The position numbers and the translations under genes were made by a program. The notes under the pieces were generated by a model. It worked only from the letters and a program-made list of their open reading frames with translations. It was not told the origin of the DNA and ran no database searches. 64,000 nucleotides of DNA from Proteinivorax tanatarense (GTDB lineage Bacteria; Bacillota; Proteinivoracia; Proteinivoracales; Proteinivoracaceae), in assembly GCF_040267685.1 (NCBI RefSeq), contig NZ_CP158367.1:1426001-1490000 (forward strand). The letters run 5' to 3'. Shown here piece by piece: positions 18,031-27,527 of this stretch (position 1 is the first letter of the stretch; each line of letters opens with the position of its first letter).

Positions 18031-19719
18031 ATGAGAACATCAAGGTATTTTTTACCAACGCTTCGCGAAGCGTCTAACGAAGCTGAAACTGTTAGTCACC
18101 AGTTAATGTTAAGAGCTGGCTTAATTAGAAAGCAAGCATCAGGAATTTATACTTATTTGCCGTTAGGCTATAAAATATTGAAAAAGGTGGAAAATATAAT
18201 TCGAGATGAAATGGATGAATCTGGGTGTTTAGAAATTTTAGGCCCTGCTATCCAACCAGCTGAGCTATGGCATGAATCTCAAAGATGGAATGAATTTGGA
18301 GACGAGATGTTTAGGTTAAAAGATAGACATGATAGAGATTTTTGTTTAGGTCCTACTCATGAGGAGATTTTTACTGACATCGTTAGAAATAACTTAAAGT
18401 CATATAAAAATTTGCCTATGACATTGTATCAAGTTCAAACAAAATACAGAGATGAAAGAAGACCACGGTTCGGTGTTATGCGCAGCAGAGAATTTATCAT
18501 GAAAGATGGATATAGCTTTGATCTTTCAGAAGATGGACTAGATAGCAGTTATCAGATTATGTTTAATGCATATAAGCGTATCTTGGAGAGACTTGATTTA
18601 AAATATCAAATTGTAGATGCTGATTCTGGAAACATGGGAGGTTCTCATTCCCATGAGTTTATGGTAATTAGTGAAGTTGGAGAAGATGATATTATATACT
18701 GCTCTAACTGTGGGTATTCAGCAAATATTGAAAAAGCAATTAGTCAAACTATGGGAAGTCAATCGGAAAAAAACACTAAAGATTTAAAAGAAGTTGTTAC
18801 ACCAGATGTTAGCAGTATTGATGATGTAGCTAGTTTTTTAGAAGTAGAGCTTGGTAACATTGTGAAATCCATGGTCTATGTGGCACATGGGAAAACATAT
18901 GTGGTTTTAGTAAAAGGAAATCATCAAATTAATGAAGTAAAGCTAAAGAAAATCTTAAACACTACCGATTTAGAACCAGCAGATGGACTTCAAATAAAAG
19001 CAATAAATAGTGAGTTAGGGTTTACAGGGCCTATATACCTTCAAGGAGCAACGATAATTTGTGATAAAGAAGTAGAGAAAATGAAGAACTTTGTGGTAGG
19101 TGGGAATAAAAAAGATACTCATTTAATAAACTGCAATATAGGTCGTGACTTTACCCCGAACATTACAGCAGATATACGCTCAGTAAATGAAGGGGAGCTT
19201 TGTGCAAGCTGTAATTCTCCGTTAAGTAAGTCAAAAGGTATTGAAGTAGGTCATATTTTTAAGTTAGGCAATAAATACTCTAAAAATCTAAAGGCTACAG
19301 TATTAAATAAAGAAGGAAAAGAAGTACCTTTACTAATGGGGTGTTATGGCATAGGTGTTAATCGCTTACTAGCAGCAGTAATAGAGCAAAACCACGATGA
19401 AAACGGAATAATTTGGCCAAAAGCTTTGGCTCCTTTTCAAGTATCTATAATACCAGTAAATACTAAAAAAGAAGAACAAAATAAATTAGCGGAAGACTTA
19501 TACAGCAAACTTAAAATAAAGTATGATGTAATGTTAGATGACCGTAAAGAAAGAGTGGGAGTAAAATTTAAGGATCATGAACTAATAGGGGTACCAGTTC
19601 AAATAGTAGTGGGTAAAAACGCATTAGAAAATAAAGTGGAAATAAAGTATAGAGATAATAAAGAGAAATCTCTAATTGACGTAGAGGAAGTTGTAGAGAC
19701 TTTAGACAATTATTTCTAA
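18031..19719 (+). CDS. proS: Prolyl-tRNA synthetase (bacterial type, with editing domain)
   Basis: A 562-residue class II synthetase. Motif 2 (YRDERRPRFGVMRSREFIMKD) and motif 3 (MGCYGIGVNRLLAAV) flank an inserted editing domain (about 225-390), as expected for the bacterial ProS form. The C-terminal anticodon domain is complete. An AGGAGG site precedes the ATG behind the T-box leader. Confidence 0.96.
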   Translation: MRTSRYFLPTLREASNEAETVSHQLMLRAGLIRKQASGIYTYLPLGYKILKKVENIIRDEMDESGCLEILGPAIQPAELWHESQRWNEFGDEMFRLKDRHDRDFCLGPTHEEIFTDIVRNNLKSYKNLPMTLYQVQTKYRDERRPRFGVMRSREFIMKDGYSFDLSEDGLDSSYQIMFNAYKRILERLDLKYQIVDADSGNMGGSHSHEFMVISEVGEDDIIYCSNCGYSANIEKAISQTMGSQSEKNTKDLKEVVTPDVSSIDDVASFLEVELGNIVKSMVYVAHGKTYVVLVKGNHQINEVKLKKILNTTDLEPADGLQIKAINSELGFTGPIYLQGATIICDKEVEKMKNFVVGGNKKDTHLINCNIGRDFTPNITADIRSVNEGELCASCNSPLSKSKGIEVGHIFKLGNKYSKNLKATVLNKEGKEVPLLMGCYGIGVNRLLAAVIEQNHDENGIIWPKALAPFQVSIIPVNTKKEEQNKLAEDLYSKLKIKYDVMLDDRKERVGVKFKDHELIGVPVQIVVGKNALENKVEIKYRDNKEKSLIDVEEVVETLDNYF

Positions 19720-19733
19720 AGGAGGAAACTAAT

Positions 19734-20369
19734 TTGTCAGCTACATGCATAATCCCAGCTTACAACGAAGGGAAAACAATAGGCAATGTTGTTAAGGTAG
19801 TTAAAAGTCACAAAAATGTCTCAGAAGTTATAGTGGTAAGTGACGGCTCTATAGATGATACTGCTGAAGTAGCAAAGTTGAATGGAGCTAAGGTTATAGA
19901 ACTTAGCGAAAATAAAGGTAAGGGTGGAGCAATGAATGAGGGGTTAAAAAGTTGTGAGACAGAAATTATACTATTTCTAGATGCGGATTTGATTGGCTTG
20001 ACAGATAAACATGTCGCAGACTTATTAGACCCGGTGTTAAATGGTGATAAGTTAATGAGTTTAGGAGTCTTTTCGCAAGGGAGAGCTACTACAGATCTAG
20101 CTCAAAGGGTAGCCCCTTATTTATCGGGGCAAAGGGCGATTAAAAGGGACCTACTTAATAAAGTTTCTGACTTAGATGTATCCAGGTTTGGAGTGGAACT
20201 TGCACTAACTAGGTTTGTGGAAAATAATGATATTGAAATTCAAATAGTTCAACTTCCAGATATGAGCCATGTTATGAAAGAAGAAAAACTGGGGGTTGTC
20301 AAAGGTTTTGTGGCTAGACTAAAAATGTATTGGGAAATTGTACACTACTATATTAAAAATCCTAGTTAA
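19734..20369 (+). CDS. GT2-family glycosyltransferase
   Basis: A 211-residue GT-A fold glycosyltransferase. N-terminal ATCIIPAYNEGKTIG, the first Asp in VVSDGSIDDT, and the metal-binding DADLIG are visible. There is no membrane helix. The substrate is unknown; some family members are glucosyl-3-phosphoglycerate or polyprenol-phosphate transferases. TTG start with AAAGGAGG upstream, 14 bases after proS, so it is likely co-transcribed. Confidence 0.85.
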   Translation: MSATCIIPAYNEGKTIGNVVKVVKSHKNVSEVIVVSDGSIDDTAEVAKLNGAKVIELSENKGKGGAMNEGLKSCETEIILFLDADLIGLTDKHVADLLDPVLNGDKLMSLGVFSQGRATTDLAQRVAPYLSGQRAIKRDLLNKVSDLDVSRFGVELALTRFVENNDIEIQIVQLPDMSHVMKEEKLGVVKGFVARLKMYWEIVHYYIKNPS

Positions 20370-20383
20370 ACCTAGGATTTTTT
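20357..20383 (+). terminator. Terminator after the GT2 gene
   Basis: AAATCCTAG pairs with CTAGGATTT, followed by a T-run; it overlaps the end of the GT2 gene. Confidence 0.8.
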
Positions 20384-20402
20384 GATAAAAGAGGAGGAAG
20401 AG

Positions 20403-21056
20403 ATGACAGCTATTCAACTTTTTGGTGCACTGTTACTAGCAATTGTTTTAGGAAGTATAGTAGGTTTAGAAAGAGAAACTAATAACCACCCAGCAGGTTT
20501 TCGTACTCATGCTTTAGTCTGTGTCGGTTCTGCTTTAATTACTATTATATCATGGCAGGTTTATGACAGTTTTCAAGTAGGGGACCCTGGAAGAATAGCA
20601 GCACAAATAGTTAGTGGTATAGGCTTTTTAGGTGCAGGAACGATTATGAAAGAGGGGTCATCTATTCGAGGTTTAACAACTGCTGCCAGTTTATGGGCCG
20701 TATCTGCCACTGGAATGGCAGTGGGATTCGGTTATATTTATATAGCTATAGCTACAACACTACTTATTGTAGTGGTATTAATGTTGTTTTCTAAGTTAGA
20801 ACAAAAACTAGTATTTACTAAACAAAGTATACAGGTTAAAATAGAGGTAAGAGATAGACCTGGAATTCTAGGAGAAATCACCAGTCAAATAGGTAGTTAT
20901 AAAATTGATATTAGAAATGTATCTCTAAGCTCTGTAGATAATGGGGATATGGAAATAATGCTGTTTTTAGGTCTTACACCTAAGGTGTCGTTGCATCACT
21001 TATTAGGTGAACTAGCAGCAATTAGGGGAGTACAAAAAGTAAATTATGATAGTTAG
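20403..21056 (+). CDS. MgtC/SapB family membrane protein with ACT-like domain
   Basis: A 217-residue protein. The N-terminal MgtC/SapB membrane domain (about five helices; GLERETNNHPAGFRTHALVCVG and GIGFLGAGTIMKEG motifs) is followed by a soluble ACT-like domain (VRDRPGILGEITSQIG). The family is linked to Mg2+ limitation and ATPase regulation, but the role here is unknown. ATG at 20403 is set by GAGGAGGAAGAG; the upstream in-frame TTG lies within the terminator. Confidence 0.85.
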   Translation: MTAIQLFGALLLAIVLGSIVGLERETNNHPAGFRTHALVCVGSALITIISWQVYDSFQVGDPGRIAAQIVSGIGFLGAGTIMKEGSSIRGLTTAASLWAVSATGMAVGFGYIYIAIATTLLIVVVLMLFSKLEQKLVFTKQSIQVKIEVRDRPGILGEITSQIGSYKIDIRNVSLSSVDNGDMEIMLFLGLTPKVSLHHLLGELAAIRGVQKVNYDS

Positions 21057-21065
21057 GGGATTTTT

Positions 21066-24000
21066 ATGGAAGCAAAGCAGATTTCAAATAAAGAGCTTAA
21101 AATAAATAAGATTTCTGTTTCCGCCCATCACAACCGATGGGTTATTTTCATTAGTGAAATAAACTATTGTGAAAAATCAGTTATAAATCTAAAGAAACAG
21201 TTAAATAATTTAGTACCTGATGTAAAAATAGAATTTTGTATTCAAAAAAGCTTGCCGTCGACTACTCTTTTATATTTAGTAAAAAAAAATAAAGAACATA
21301 TTTTAGAGAAAATAGAAAATGAGTATACAACGTTTAAAGGTAGTACTCAAATGTGGTCTTTAACTGTAGAAGGTAAGGTAGTTAAGTTATCTATACCAAA
21401 TAAAATACATCATTTTTATGCCCTCAAAAATGGGTTAGATAAATGGTTAGAAAAATATTTTCTGAAGAAAATAAAAGCTGAAGCAAGGGTTTTAATTAAT
21501 CTATCGGAAAAAAAGCATGACACTAAAAAAGTGTCTAACAACCATAAAGAAGATGAAGTGACTTATATAAAATCTTTAGAAAAGAAAATAAAAGAAAGCA
21601 AGTCCATATCTTCACAAGGAACTTCTCCAAGGGAAGGCGATGTTGTCATAGGGAAGCAGATTACTGCAACTCCTGTTGATATATCAACAATACTAGAAGA
21701 AGATAAAAATGTTTGTGTAGCTGGCTTAGTTTTTAATGTAGAGGTTTTAGAATTTAGAACCGGAAGGACTTTACTTACCATTGATATCACTGATAATACT
21801 GATTCTATTACATGTAAATATTTTTTAGAGGATGGACAACAGCGTCCTAATTTAAATAAGGGTGACTATATAAAAGTTTTTGGATATGTTCAAACGGATA
21901 AATATACTCAAGAACTAACTTTTTCTCCTTTTTCAATTAATAGATTTCAACCTGTAGCGAAGAACGATGAGGCAGAAAAAAAGAGAGTAGAGTTACATTC
22001 TCATACGAAAATGAGCACAATGGATGCCACAGTGACTGTTTCAGAGCTGATTAAAAGAGCTTCCAACTGGGGGCACAAAGCTATTGCTATAACAGATCAT
22101 GGCGTTGTTCAATCATTTCCGGAAGCAGCTGAAGTTAGTGAAAATCTTGATATAAAAATCATTTACGGAGTGGAAACATATTTAGTTGATGACGAAAAAA
22201 ATGATGTTTTTTTTGGAGATACTTCTATGTTAAATGACAAGGATTATGAAAACTGTTCTTTTGTAGTTTTAGACTTTGAAACTACAGGCTTAAACAATAA
22301 GACAGATGAAATTATTGAAATAGGAGCTGTTAAAGTTAATAATGGAGAAATTACTGACAGTTTTTCATCTTTTGTAAAACCGAACAAAAATATACCTCCC
22401 AAAATCACAGAAATAACTGGAATAACTGAAGAAAATGTAAAAGAGGCTCCTTCTATCAATGATGTACTTCCTAAATTTATTGATTTTTGTAAAGGAGCTA
22501 TACTAGTAGCTCATAATGCAAAATTTGATTTAGGTTTTCTTGACTCTGCTTGTAAAAAACAAGAGATTGATTTTAAGTACCTCGCTTTAGATACTTTGAA
22601 TCTAAGCAGATTATTAGTTTTAGGAGTTAGTGATTTTAAGTTAAAGACGTTGGCTAATCATTATGATATAAACCTGGAAAACCATCATAGAGCTGAAGAT
22701 GATAGTAAAGCTACAGCATTTTTGCTTCTTAGACTTTTTAAAGAAAGTAAGGATTTAGGGTTTTTAACTTTAAAATCCCTTTCTTTAATTCCTTCTGAAA
22801 AGAAACTAAAAGGCAAAAAAACATACCACTGTATAATATTAGCCCAAAATTATGAAGGGTTAAAAAACTTATATAAGCTTATATCATTAGCTCATACAAA
22901 ACTATTTTATAAAAAGCCTAAACTAAGTAAAACGTTAATTAAAAATCTGTCTAACGGTTTGATAATTGGCTCTGCTTGTGAAGCAGGAGAAATTTTTCAA
23001 ATGTTTTTAAATAATGAAGAAGAGAATATTATAAAAGAAACTGCACAGTTTTATGATTACTTGGAGATACAACCTGTTAAAAACAATCAGTTTCTAATTG
23101 AAAAAGATATTTTAAGCAGTAAAGAACAGATTGAATCAATAAACAAAAAAATTATATCTTTAGGGAAAAAATTAAACAAGCCAGTGGTTGCTACTGGGGA
23201 TGTACATTTTTTAGATAATCATGACAACATCTATAGAGAAATACTTATGACTGGCCAAGGATTTTCTGACGCTGATAGGCAGCCACCATTATATTTTAAA
23301 ACAACCAATGAAATGTTATCTGATTTTTCTTATCTTCCTAAAGAAACTCAGCAAGAGGTCGTAATAGAAAACCCTGGGAAAATAGCTGATATGATAGAAG
23401 AGTTAAAACCCATTCCAGATGGTCTTTTTACTCCTAAAATAGATAATGCAGACGACGAGATTAAAAGAATGTGTAAAGAGAAAAGTGAGGAATTATATGG
23501 GAAGTCAGTTCCTGAGATAGTAACTAAAAGACTACAAAAGGAACTAGGTTCTATAATAAAGCATGGTTTTGGGGTAATATACTACATTTCCCATAAGCTT
23601 GTTACAAAGTCACTTAGTGATGGTTACTTAGTTGGTTCTAGGGGTTCAGTTGGATCATCTTTAGTTGCCACATTTACAGATATAACAGAAGTTAATCCAC
23701 TTCCCCCTCATTATAGGTGCCCTAATTGCAAATATAGTCAATTCATTGAAGATGGTTCGGTTGGAACAGGTATTGATTTACCCGATAAGGATTGTCCTAA
23801 ATGTAATACAACCTTTGTTAAAGATGGTCATGATATACCTTTCGAAGTTTTCCTTGGTTTTGATGGAGATAAAGTACCAGATATTGACTTGAACTTCTCA
23901 GGAGAATATCAAGCAACTGCACATAAGTATACAGAAGAATTATTCGGCACAGGATATGTTTTTAAGGCGGGAACAATTTCAACAATTGCTGAAAAAACTG

Positions 24001-25298
24001 CTTTTGGATTTGTTAAAAACTATCTTTCGGATAAAGACCTCATTAAACGGAATGCAGAAACAAATCGTTTAGTCAGTGGATGTAGTGGGATTAAACGCAC
24101 TACGGGACAGCATCCTGGCGGACTCATGGTTGTACCCAATGATAAAAGCATCTATGATTTTTGTCCTATTCAACACCCGGCAGATGATAAAAAGTCAAAT
24201 ACTATAACCACCCACTTTGATTATAATGCTATAAGTAGTAGATTATTAAAACTCGATATACTAGGTCATGATGATCCTACAGTAATAAAGCTGCTAGAAG
24301 ACTTGACCGGCGTTAACGCTCAAAAAATACCTTTAGATGACCCCAAAACAATGTCTTTGTTTTCTTCAACTAAAGCTTTAGGAATAGATTCTAAAGAACT
24401 AGGCTCTGAAGTAGGGAGCATGGGAATACCAGAATTTGGAACATCTTTTGTTCGTCAAATGTTAGTGGACACCAAGCCAACTACATTATCAGAACTATTT
24501 AGGATAAGTGGTTTATCGCATGGAACAGATGTATGGCTGAATAATGCTCAAGATATTGTAAAGAATAATATTGCCCCCTTGTCACAAGTTATTTCCACTC
24601 GTGATGATATAATGACTTATTTATTACACAAAGGCCTTGAACCGTCTATGGCTTTTAAAATAATGGAGTCAGTAAGAAAAGGTAAAGGACTGACAGACGA
24701 GTTTTTATCAGCTATGAAAAATCATAATGTACCTCAGTGGTATATCGACTCATGTAAAAAGATTAAATATATGTTTCCTAAAGCTCATGCTGTTGCTTAT
24801 GTAATGATGGCGTTTAGAATAGCTTATTTTAAGGTGCATCATCCTATAGCTTTTTATTGTGCCTATTTTTCAGTACGGGCTACAGACTTTGATGTAACTT
24901 TAGTAAAAGAAGGCCTTAAAGGAATAAAAGCTAAACTAAAAGAACTTAAATCATTGGGTAATAACATGACAGCAAAAGAAAAATCAACTTTAACTATGTT
25001 GGAAATTTGTTTAGAGATGTATTTAAGAGGGTTTGAATTCCTGCCCGTAGATATTTATAAATCACATGATAATAGATTTATCATCGATGATAACAACTTA
25101 CTTCCCCCCTTAGTTTCAGTACCAAGCTTAGGTCTAAATGCAGCGAAAACTGTTTTAGATGCTAGAAATAATAGAGAATTTTTATCTATTGAAGATATGA
25201 AAAAAAGGACTAAATTATCAAAAACTGTTATTTCAACTCTAAAGGAACTTGGTTGTTTAAAAGATTTACCTGAAACTAACCAACTCTCTTTATTTTAG
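21066..25298 (+). CDS. polC: DNA polymerase III alpha subunit, PolC type
   Basis: A 1410-residue Gram-positive replicative polymerase. In order: N-terminal region and OB fold (about 195-300); PHP domain (VELHSHTKMSTMDA ... AITDHGVVQ) interrupted by a DEDD 3'-5' exonuclease (VVLDFETTGL, AHNAKFDLGFLD, HHRAEDDSKAT, about 395-560); zinc finger CPNC ... CPKC; catalytic PDIDLNFSGE; and the C-terminal helix-hairpin-helix part. Length and order are typical, with no frame interruption. Confidence 0.97.
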   Translation: MEAKQISNKELKINKISVSAHHNRWVIFISEINYCEKSVINLKKQLNNLVPDVKIEFCIQKSLPSTTLLYLVKKNKEHILEKIENEYTTFKGSTQMWSLTVEGKVVKLSIPNKIHHFYALKNGLDKWLEKYFLKKIKAEARVLINLSEKKHDTKKVSNNHKEDEVTYIKSLEKKIKESKSISSQGTSPREGDVVIGKQITATPVDISTILEEDKNVCVAGLVFNVEVLEFRTGRTLLTIDITDNTDSITCKYFLEDGQQRPNLNKGDYIKVFGYVQTDKYTQELTFSPFSINRFQPVAKNDEAEKKRVELHSHTKMSTMDATVTVSELIKRASNWGHKAIAITDHGVVQSFPEAAEVSENLDIKIIYGVETYLVDDEKNDVFFGDTSMLNDKDYENCSFVVLDFETTGLNNKTDEIIEIGAVKVNNGEITDSFSSFVKPNKNIPPKITEITGITEENVKEAPSINDVLPKFIDFCKGAILVAHNAKFDLGFLDSACKKQEIDFKYLALDTLNLSRLLVLGVSDFKLKTLANHYDINLENHHRAEDDSKATAFLLLRLFKESKDLGFLTLKSLSLIPSEKKLKGKKTYHCIILAQNYEGLKNLYKLISLAHTKLFYKKPKLSKTLIKNLSNGLIIGSACEAGEIFQMFLNNEEENIIKETAQFYDYLEIQPVKNNQFLIEKDILSSKEQIESINKKIISLGKKLNKPVVATGDVHFLDNHDNIYREILMTGQGFSDADRQPPLYFKTTNEMLSDFSYLPKETQQEVVIENPGKIADMIEELKPIPDGLFTPKIDNADDEIKRMCKEKSEELYGKSVPEIVTKRLQKELGSIIKHGFGVIYYISHKLVTKSLSDGYLVGSRGSVGSSLVATFTDITEVNPLPPHYRCPNCKYSQFIEDGSVGTGIDLPDKDCPKCNTTFVKDGHDIPFEVFLGFDGDKVPDIDLNFSGEYQATAHKYTEELFGTGYVFKAGTISTIAEKTAFGFVKNYLSDKDLIKRNAETNRLVSGCSGIKRTTGQHPGGLMVVPNDKSIYDFCPIQHPADDKKSNTITTHFDYNAISSRLLKLDILGHDDPTVIKLLEDLTGVNAQKIPLDDPKTMSLFSSTKALGIDSKELGSEVGSMGIPEFGTSFVRQMLVDTKPTTLSELFRISGLSHGTDVWLNNAQDIVKNNIAPLSQVISTRDDIMTYLLHKGLEPSMAFKIMESVRKGKGLTDEFLSAMKNHNVPQWYIDSCKKIKYMFPKAHAVAYVMMAFRIAYFKVHHPIAFYCAYFSVRATDFDVTLVKEGLKGIKAKLKELKSLGNNMTAKEKSTLTMLEICLEMYLRGFEFLPVDIYKSHDNRFIIDDNNLLPPLVSVPSLGLNAAKTVLDARNNREFLSIEDMKKRTKLSKTVISTLKELGCLKDLPETNQLSLF

Positions 25299-25302
25299 TT
25301 AG

Positions 25303-25331
25303 TTGCAATGCTCCCTAAAAAATGGTACAAT
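25303..25331 (+). promoter_or_regulatory. Sigma-A promoter of the rimP-nusA-infB operon
   Basis: TTGCAA, 17 bases, TACAAT, located just after the polC stop. Confidence 0.7.
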
Positions 25332-25349
25332 CTAATAGGAGTACTGTAT

Positions 25350-25374
25350 GAGTGGGGCATCCCCACTCTTTATT
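25350..25374 (+). terminator. Attenuator-like hairpin in the rimP-nusA leader
   Basis: GAGTGGGG, 3-base loop, CCCCACTC, then TTTATTGTT, located between the promoter and rimP. A terminator in the leader of the operon that encodes NusA suggests autoregulation by NusA-stimulated termination (inference). Confidence 0.75.
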
Positions 25375-25405
25375 GTTATATATGATACTTTAAGAGGTGA
25401 AAAAA

Positions 25406-25873
25406 ATGAAAAAGGATGTCCTTGTTCAAATAACAAGTTATGTACGAGTAATAGCTGAAGAGCTGGGTTTTAACCTTGTAGACGTGCAATTAGTCAAAGA
25501 AAGTGGTTATAGCTATCTACGTGTTTTTATAGAAAATTTAGATGGTGAATTGACAACAGAAGACTGTGCTAAAGTAAACGAAAAGATAAGTGAATATTTA
25601 GATGATATTGATCCCATTAAAGAGCAATACTTTTTAGAAGTTTCATCACCGGGTTTAGAACGTCCTCTAAAGAAACCAGAAGACTTTTCACGTTTTAAGG
25701 GGCACTTAGTTCAGGTTAAGACCTATAAAAAAATAAACGGTAAAAAACTTTTTGTGGGGATTTTAGAAGGACTGGTCAACAATAAAATACATATATTGGA
25801 TGAAGAAAAAGAAGAAGAATATGTGCTCAACTATGATGAAGTTGCTAATGTTAAGTTAACAATAAAGTTTTAG
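25406..25873 (+). CDS. rimP: Ribosome maturation factor RimP
   Basis: A 155-residue RimP needed for 30S maturation. The motif FLEVSSPGLERPLKKPEDF and the C-terminal SH3-like domain are visible. ATG 25406 is chosen with AGAGGTG upstream; the in-frame GTG at 25397 is part of that RBS. First gene of the nusA operon, as usual. Confidence 0.95.
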   Translation: MKKDVLVQITSYVRVIAEELGFNLVDVQLVKESGYSYLRVFIENLDGELTTEDCAKVNEKISEYLDDIDPIKEQYFLEVSSPGLERPLKKPEDFSRFKGHLVQVKTYKKINGKKLFVGILEGLVNNKIHILDEEKEEEYVLNYDEVANVKLTIKF

Positions 25874-25886
25874 GAGGTGTCCCTAA

Positions 25887-26924
25887 ATGGACAGTAATGA
25901 GTTTTTACAAGCAATAACTGATATAGTAAGGGAAAAAGGTGTAAAAGAAGATGTGATGTACGATGCTTTAGAAGCAGCCTTGCTGGCGGCATATAAAAAA
26001 GATTTTGGCAATGTAGAAAATGTAGCAGTGAAAATAAACAAAGATGAGGGTGTTGTTAAGTTAATTGCTACAAAGGAAGTAGTGGAGGTAGTAGAAAATT
26101 CAAACTTTGAAATTTCATTACAGGATGCTCGCAGCATCTCTAAGTTAGCAGAAATAGGGCATAAAATGGAAGTTGATGTTACACCTAAAAAGTATGGAAG
26201 GATAGCAGCCCAAACAGCTAAGCAGGTTGTTGTTCAAAGGCTCAGGGAAGCGGAAAGAACGATTGTTTATGAGGAGTTTGTAGACCGGGAAGAGGATATT
26301 GTATCTGGACTTATACAAAGGATTGAACAGAAAAATGTGTTTATCAACTTGGGAAAAACCGAAGCTATATTACCACCAGCAGAGCAAATAGAAGGTGAAG
26401 ATTATAATATGAACCAAAATATTAAGGCCTATGTTTTAGAGGTGAAAAATTCTTCAAAAGGACCACAGATTTTTGTGTCGAGGAGTCATCCGGGGATGGT
26501 AAAAAGGTTATTTGAAAGAGAAGTTCCTGAAATACATGAAGGTATAATTGAAGTAAGAGCAGTTTCAAGAGAAGCGGGGTATCGCTCAAAAATTTCAGTC
26601 GTATCATCCAATCCTGATGTAGATCCAGTTGGTGCTTGTGTAGGTCCTAAAGGGATGCGGGTACAAGCTATCGTCTCAGAGCTTAGAGGAGAAAAAATCG
26701 ATATAATTAAGTATAGTGAAGATCCTAAAGAGTACATTTCACAAGCTTTAAGTCCATCAAAGGTATTAGATGTTATACCTGACGAGAAAGAGAAAGTTAG
26801 CACTGTTATAGTTCCAGACGATCAACTATCTTTAGCTATAGGTAAGGAAGGTCAAAATGCTAGATTAGCCGCTAAGTTGACAGGATGGAAAATTGATATT
26901 AAATGTGAAAGTCAACTAAACTAA
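25887..26924 (+). CDS. nusA: Transcription termination/antitermination factor NusA
   Basis: A 345-residue NusA in the short Gram-positive form. N-terminal RNAP-binding domain, S1 domain (about 135-200), KH1 (DPVGACVGPKGMRVQAIVSEL) and KH2 (LAIGKEGQNARLAAKLTGWKID); the acidic repeats of proteobacterial NusA are absent. It follows rimP by 13 bases with AGGAGGT upstream. Confidence 0.97.
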   Translation: MDSNEFLQAITDIVREKGVKEDVMYDALEAALLAAYKKDFGNVENVAVKINKDEGVVKLIATKEVVEVVENSNFEISLQDARSISKLAEIGHKMEVDVTPKKYGRIAAQTAKQVVVQRLREAERTIVYEEFVDREEDIVSGLIQRIEQKNVFINLGKTEAILPPAEQIEGEDYNMNQNIKAYVLEVKNSSKGPQIFVSRSHPGMVKRLFEREVPEIHEGIIEVRAVSREAGYRSKISVVSSNPDVDPVGACVGPKGMRVQAIVSELRGEKIDIIKYSEDPKEYISQALSPSKVLDVIPDEKEKVSTVIVPDDQLSLAIGKEGQNARLAAKLTGWKIDIKCESQLN

Positions 26925-26946
26925 TAAGTTTTAAGGTGGTGGCAAA

Positions 26947-27207
26947 GTGAGAAAGAGAAAGGTTCCTAAACGCATGTGTATCGGATGTCAAGAAATGAAG
27001 GCAAAGAAAGAATTTATTAGAGTAGTAAAAACACAAGAAGAAGATATTTTTATTGACCCTACAGGTAAACAGCCTGGAAGAGGTGCATACATTTGTCCAG
27101 AACTAGAATGTTTTAAGAAGGCCTATAAATCAAAAAGACTTGACAAAGCACTAAAAACTGCTGTGCCAGAAGATGTTTATCAAATTTTGGAAGATAGGCT
27201 AAAGTGA
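26947..27207 (+). CDS. rnpM: YlxR-family RNA-binding protein (RnpM)
   Basis: An 86-residue YlxR protein, MCIGCQEMKAKKEFIRVVK ... PGRGAYICPELECFKKA. B. subtilis YlxR was reported to bind and modulate RNase P (RnpM). GTG start. Its stop codon overlaps the start of the L7Ae-like gene. Confidence 0.9.
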   Translation: MRKRKVPKRMCIGCQEMKAKKEFIRVVKTQEEDIFIDPTGKQPGRGAYICPELECFKKAYKSKRLDKALKTAVPEDVYQILEDRLK

Positions 27208-27512
27208 TATCCCTTTTGGGCTTTGCTCGAAAAGCTGGCAAATTAAGTCTTGGTAGCACAGCAGTGGAAAAAAGTATTAAAGCAAAAAAAGCTAAGTTAA
27301 TTATAATTACAGAAGATGCTAGCAATAATACAAAAGATAATTTTTATAAGAAAGCAAATTCAATGCATATTCCCATAATTGAAAAATTCAACCAAAAACA
27401 ATTAGGAAATGCTTTAGGAAAAAGTAATACTACGGTAGTTTCTATAGTTGATAAAGGATTTGCAAAAGCCATATTAAAAAAATGGGAAGGTGGAAAATAC
27501 AGTGTAGAATAA
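27204..27512 (+). CDS. L7Ae-family RNA-binding protein (YlxQ)
   Basis: A 102-residue L7Ae/L30e/S12e fold protein of the kink-turn-binding type: LLGFARKAGKLSLGSTAVEKSIK, LIIITEDASNNTK. Homologous to B. subtilis YlxQ (RplGA), always between ylxR and infB. GTG start overlaps the rnpM stop (GTGA). Confidence 0.88.
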   Translation: MISLLGFARKAGKLSLGSTAVEKSIKAKKAKLIIITEDASNNTKDNFYKKANSMHIPIIEKFNQKQLGNALGKSNTTVVSIVDKGFAKAILKKWEGGKYSVE

Positions 27513-27527
27513 TTGGGGGGGTTAACT

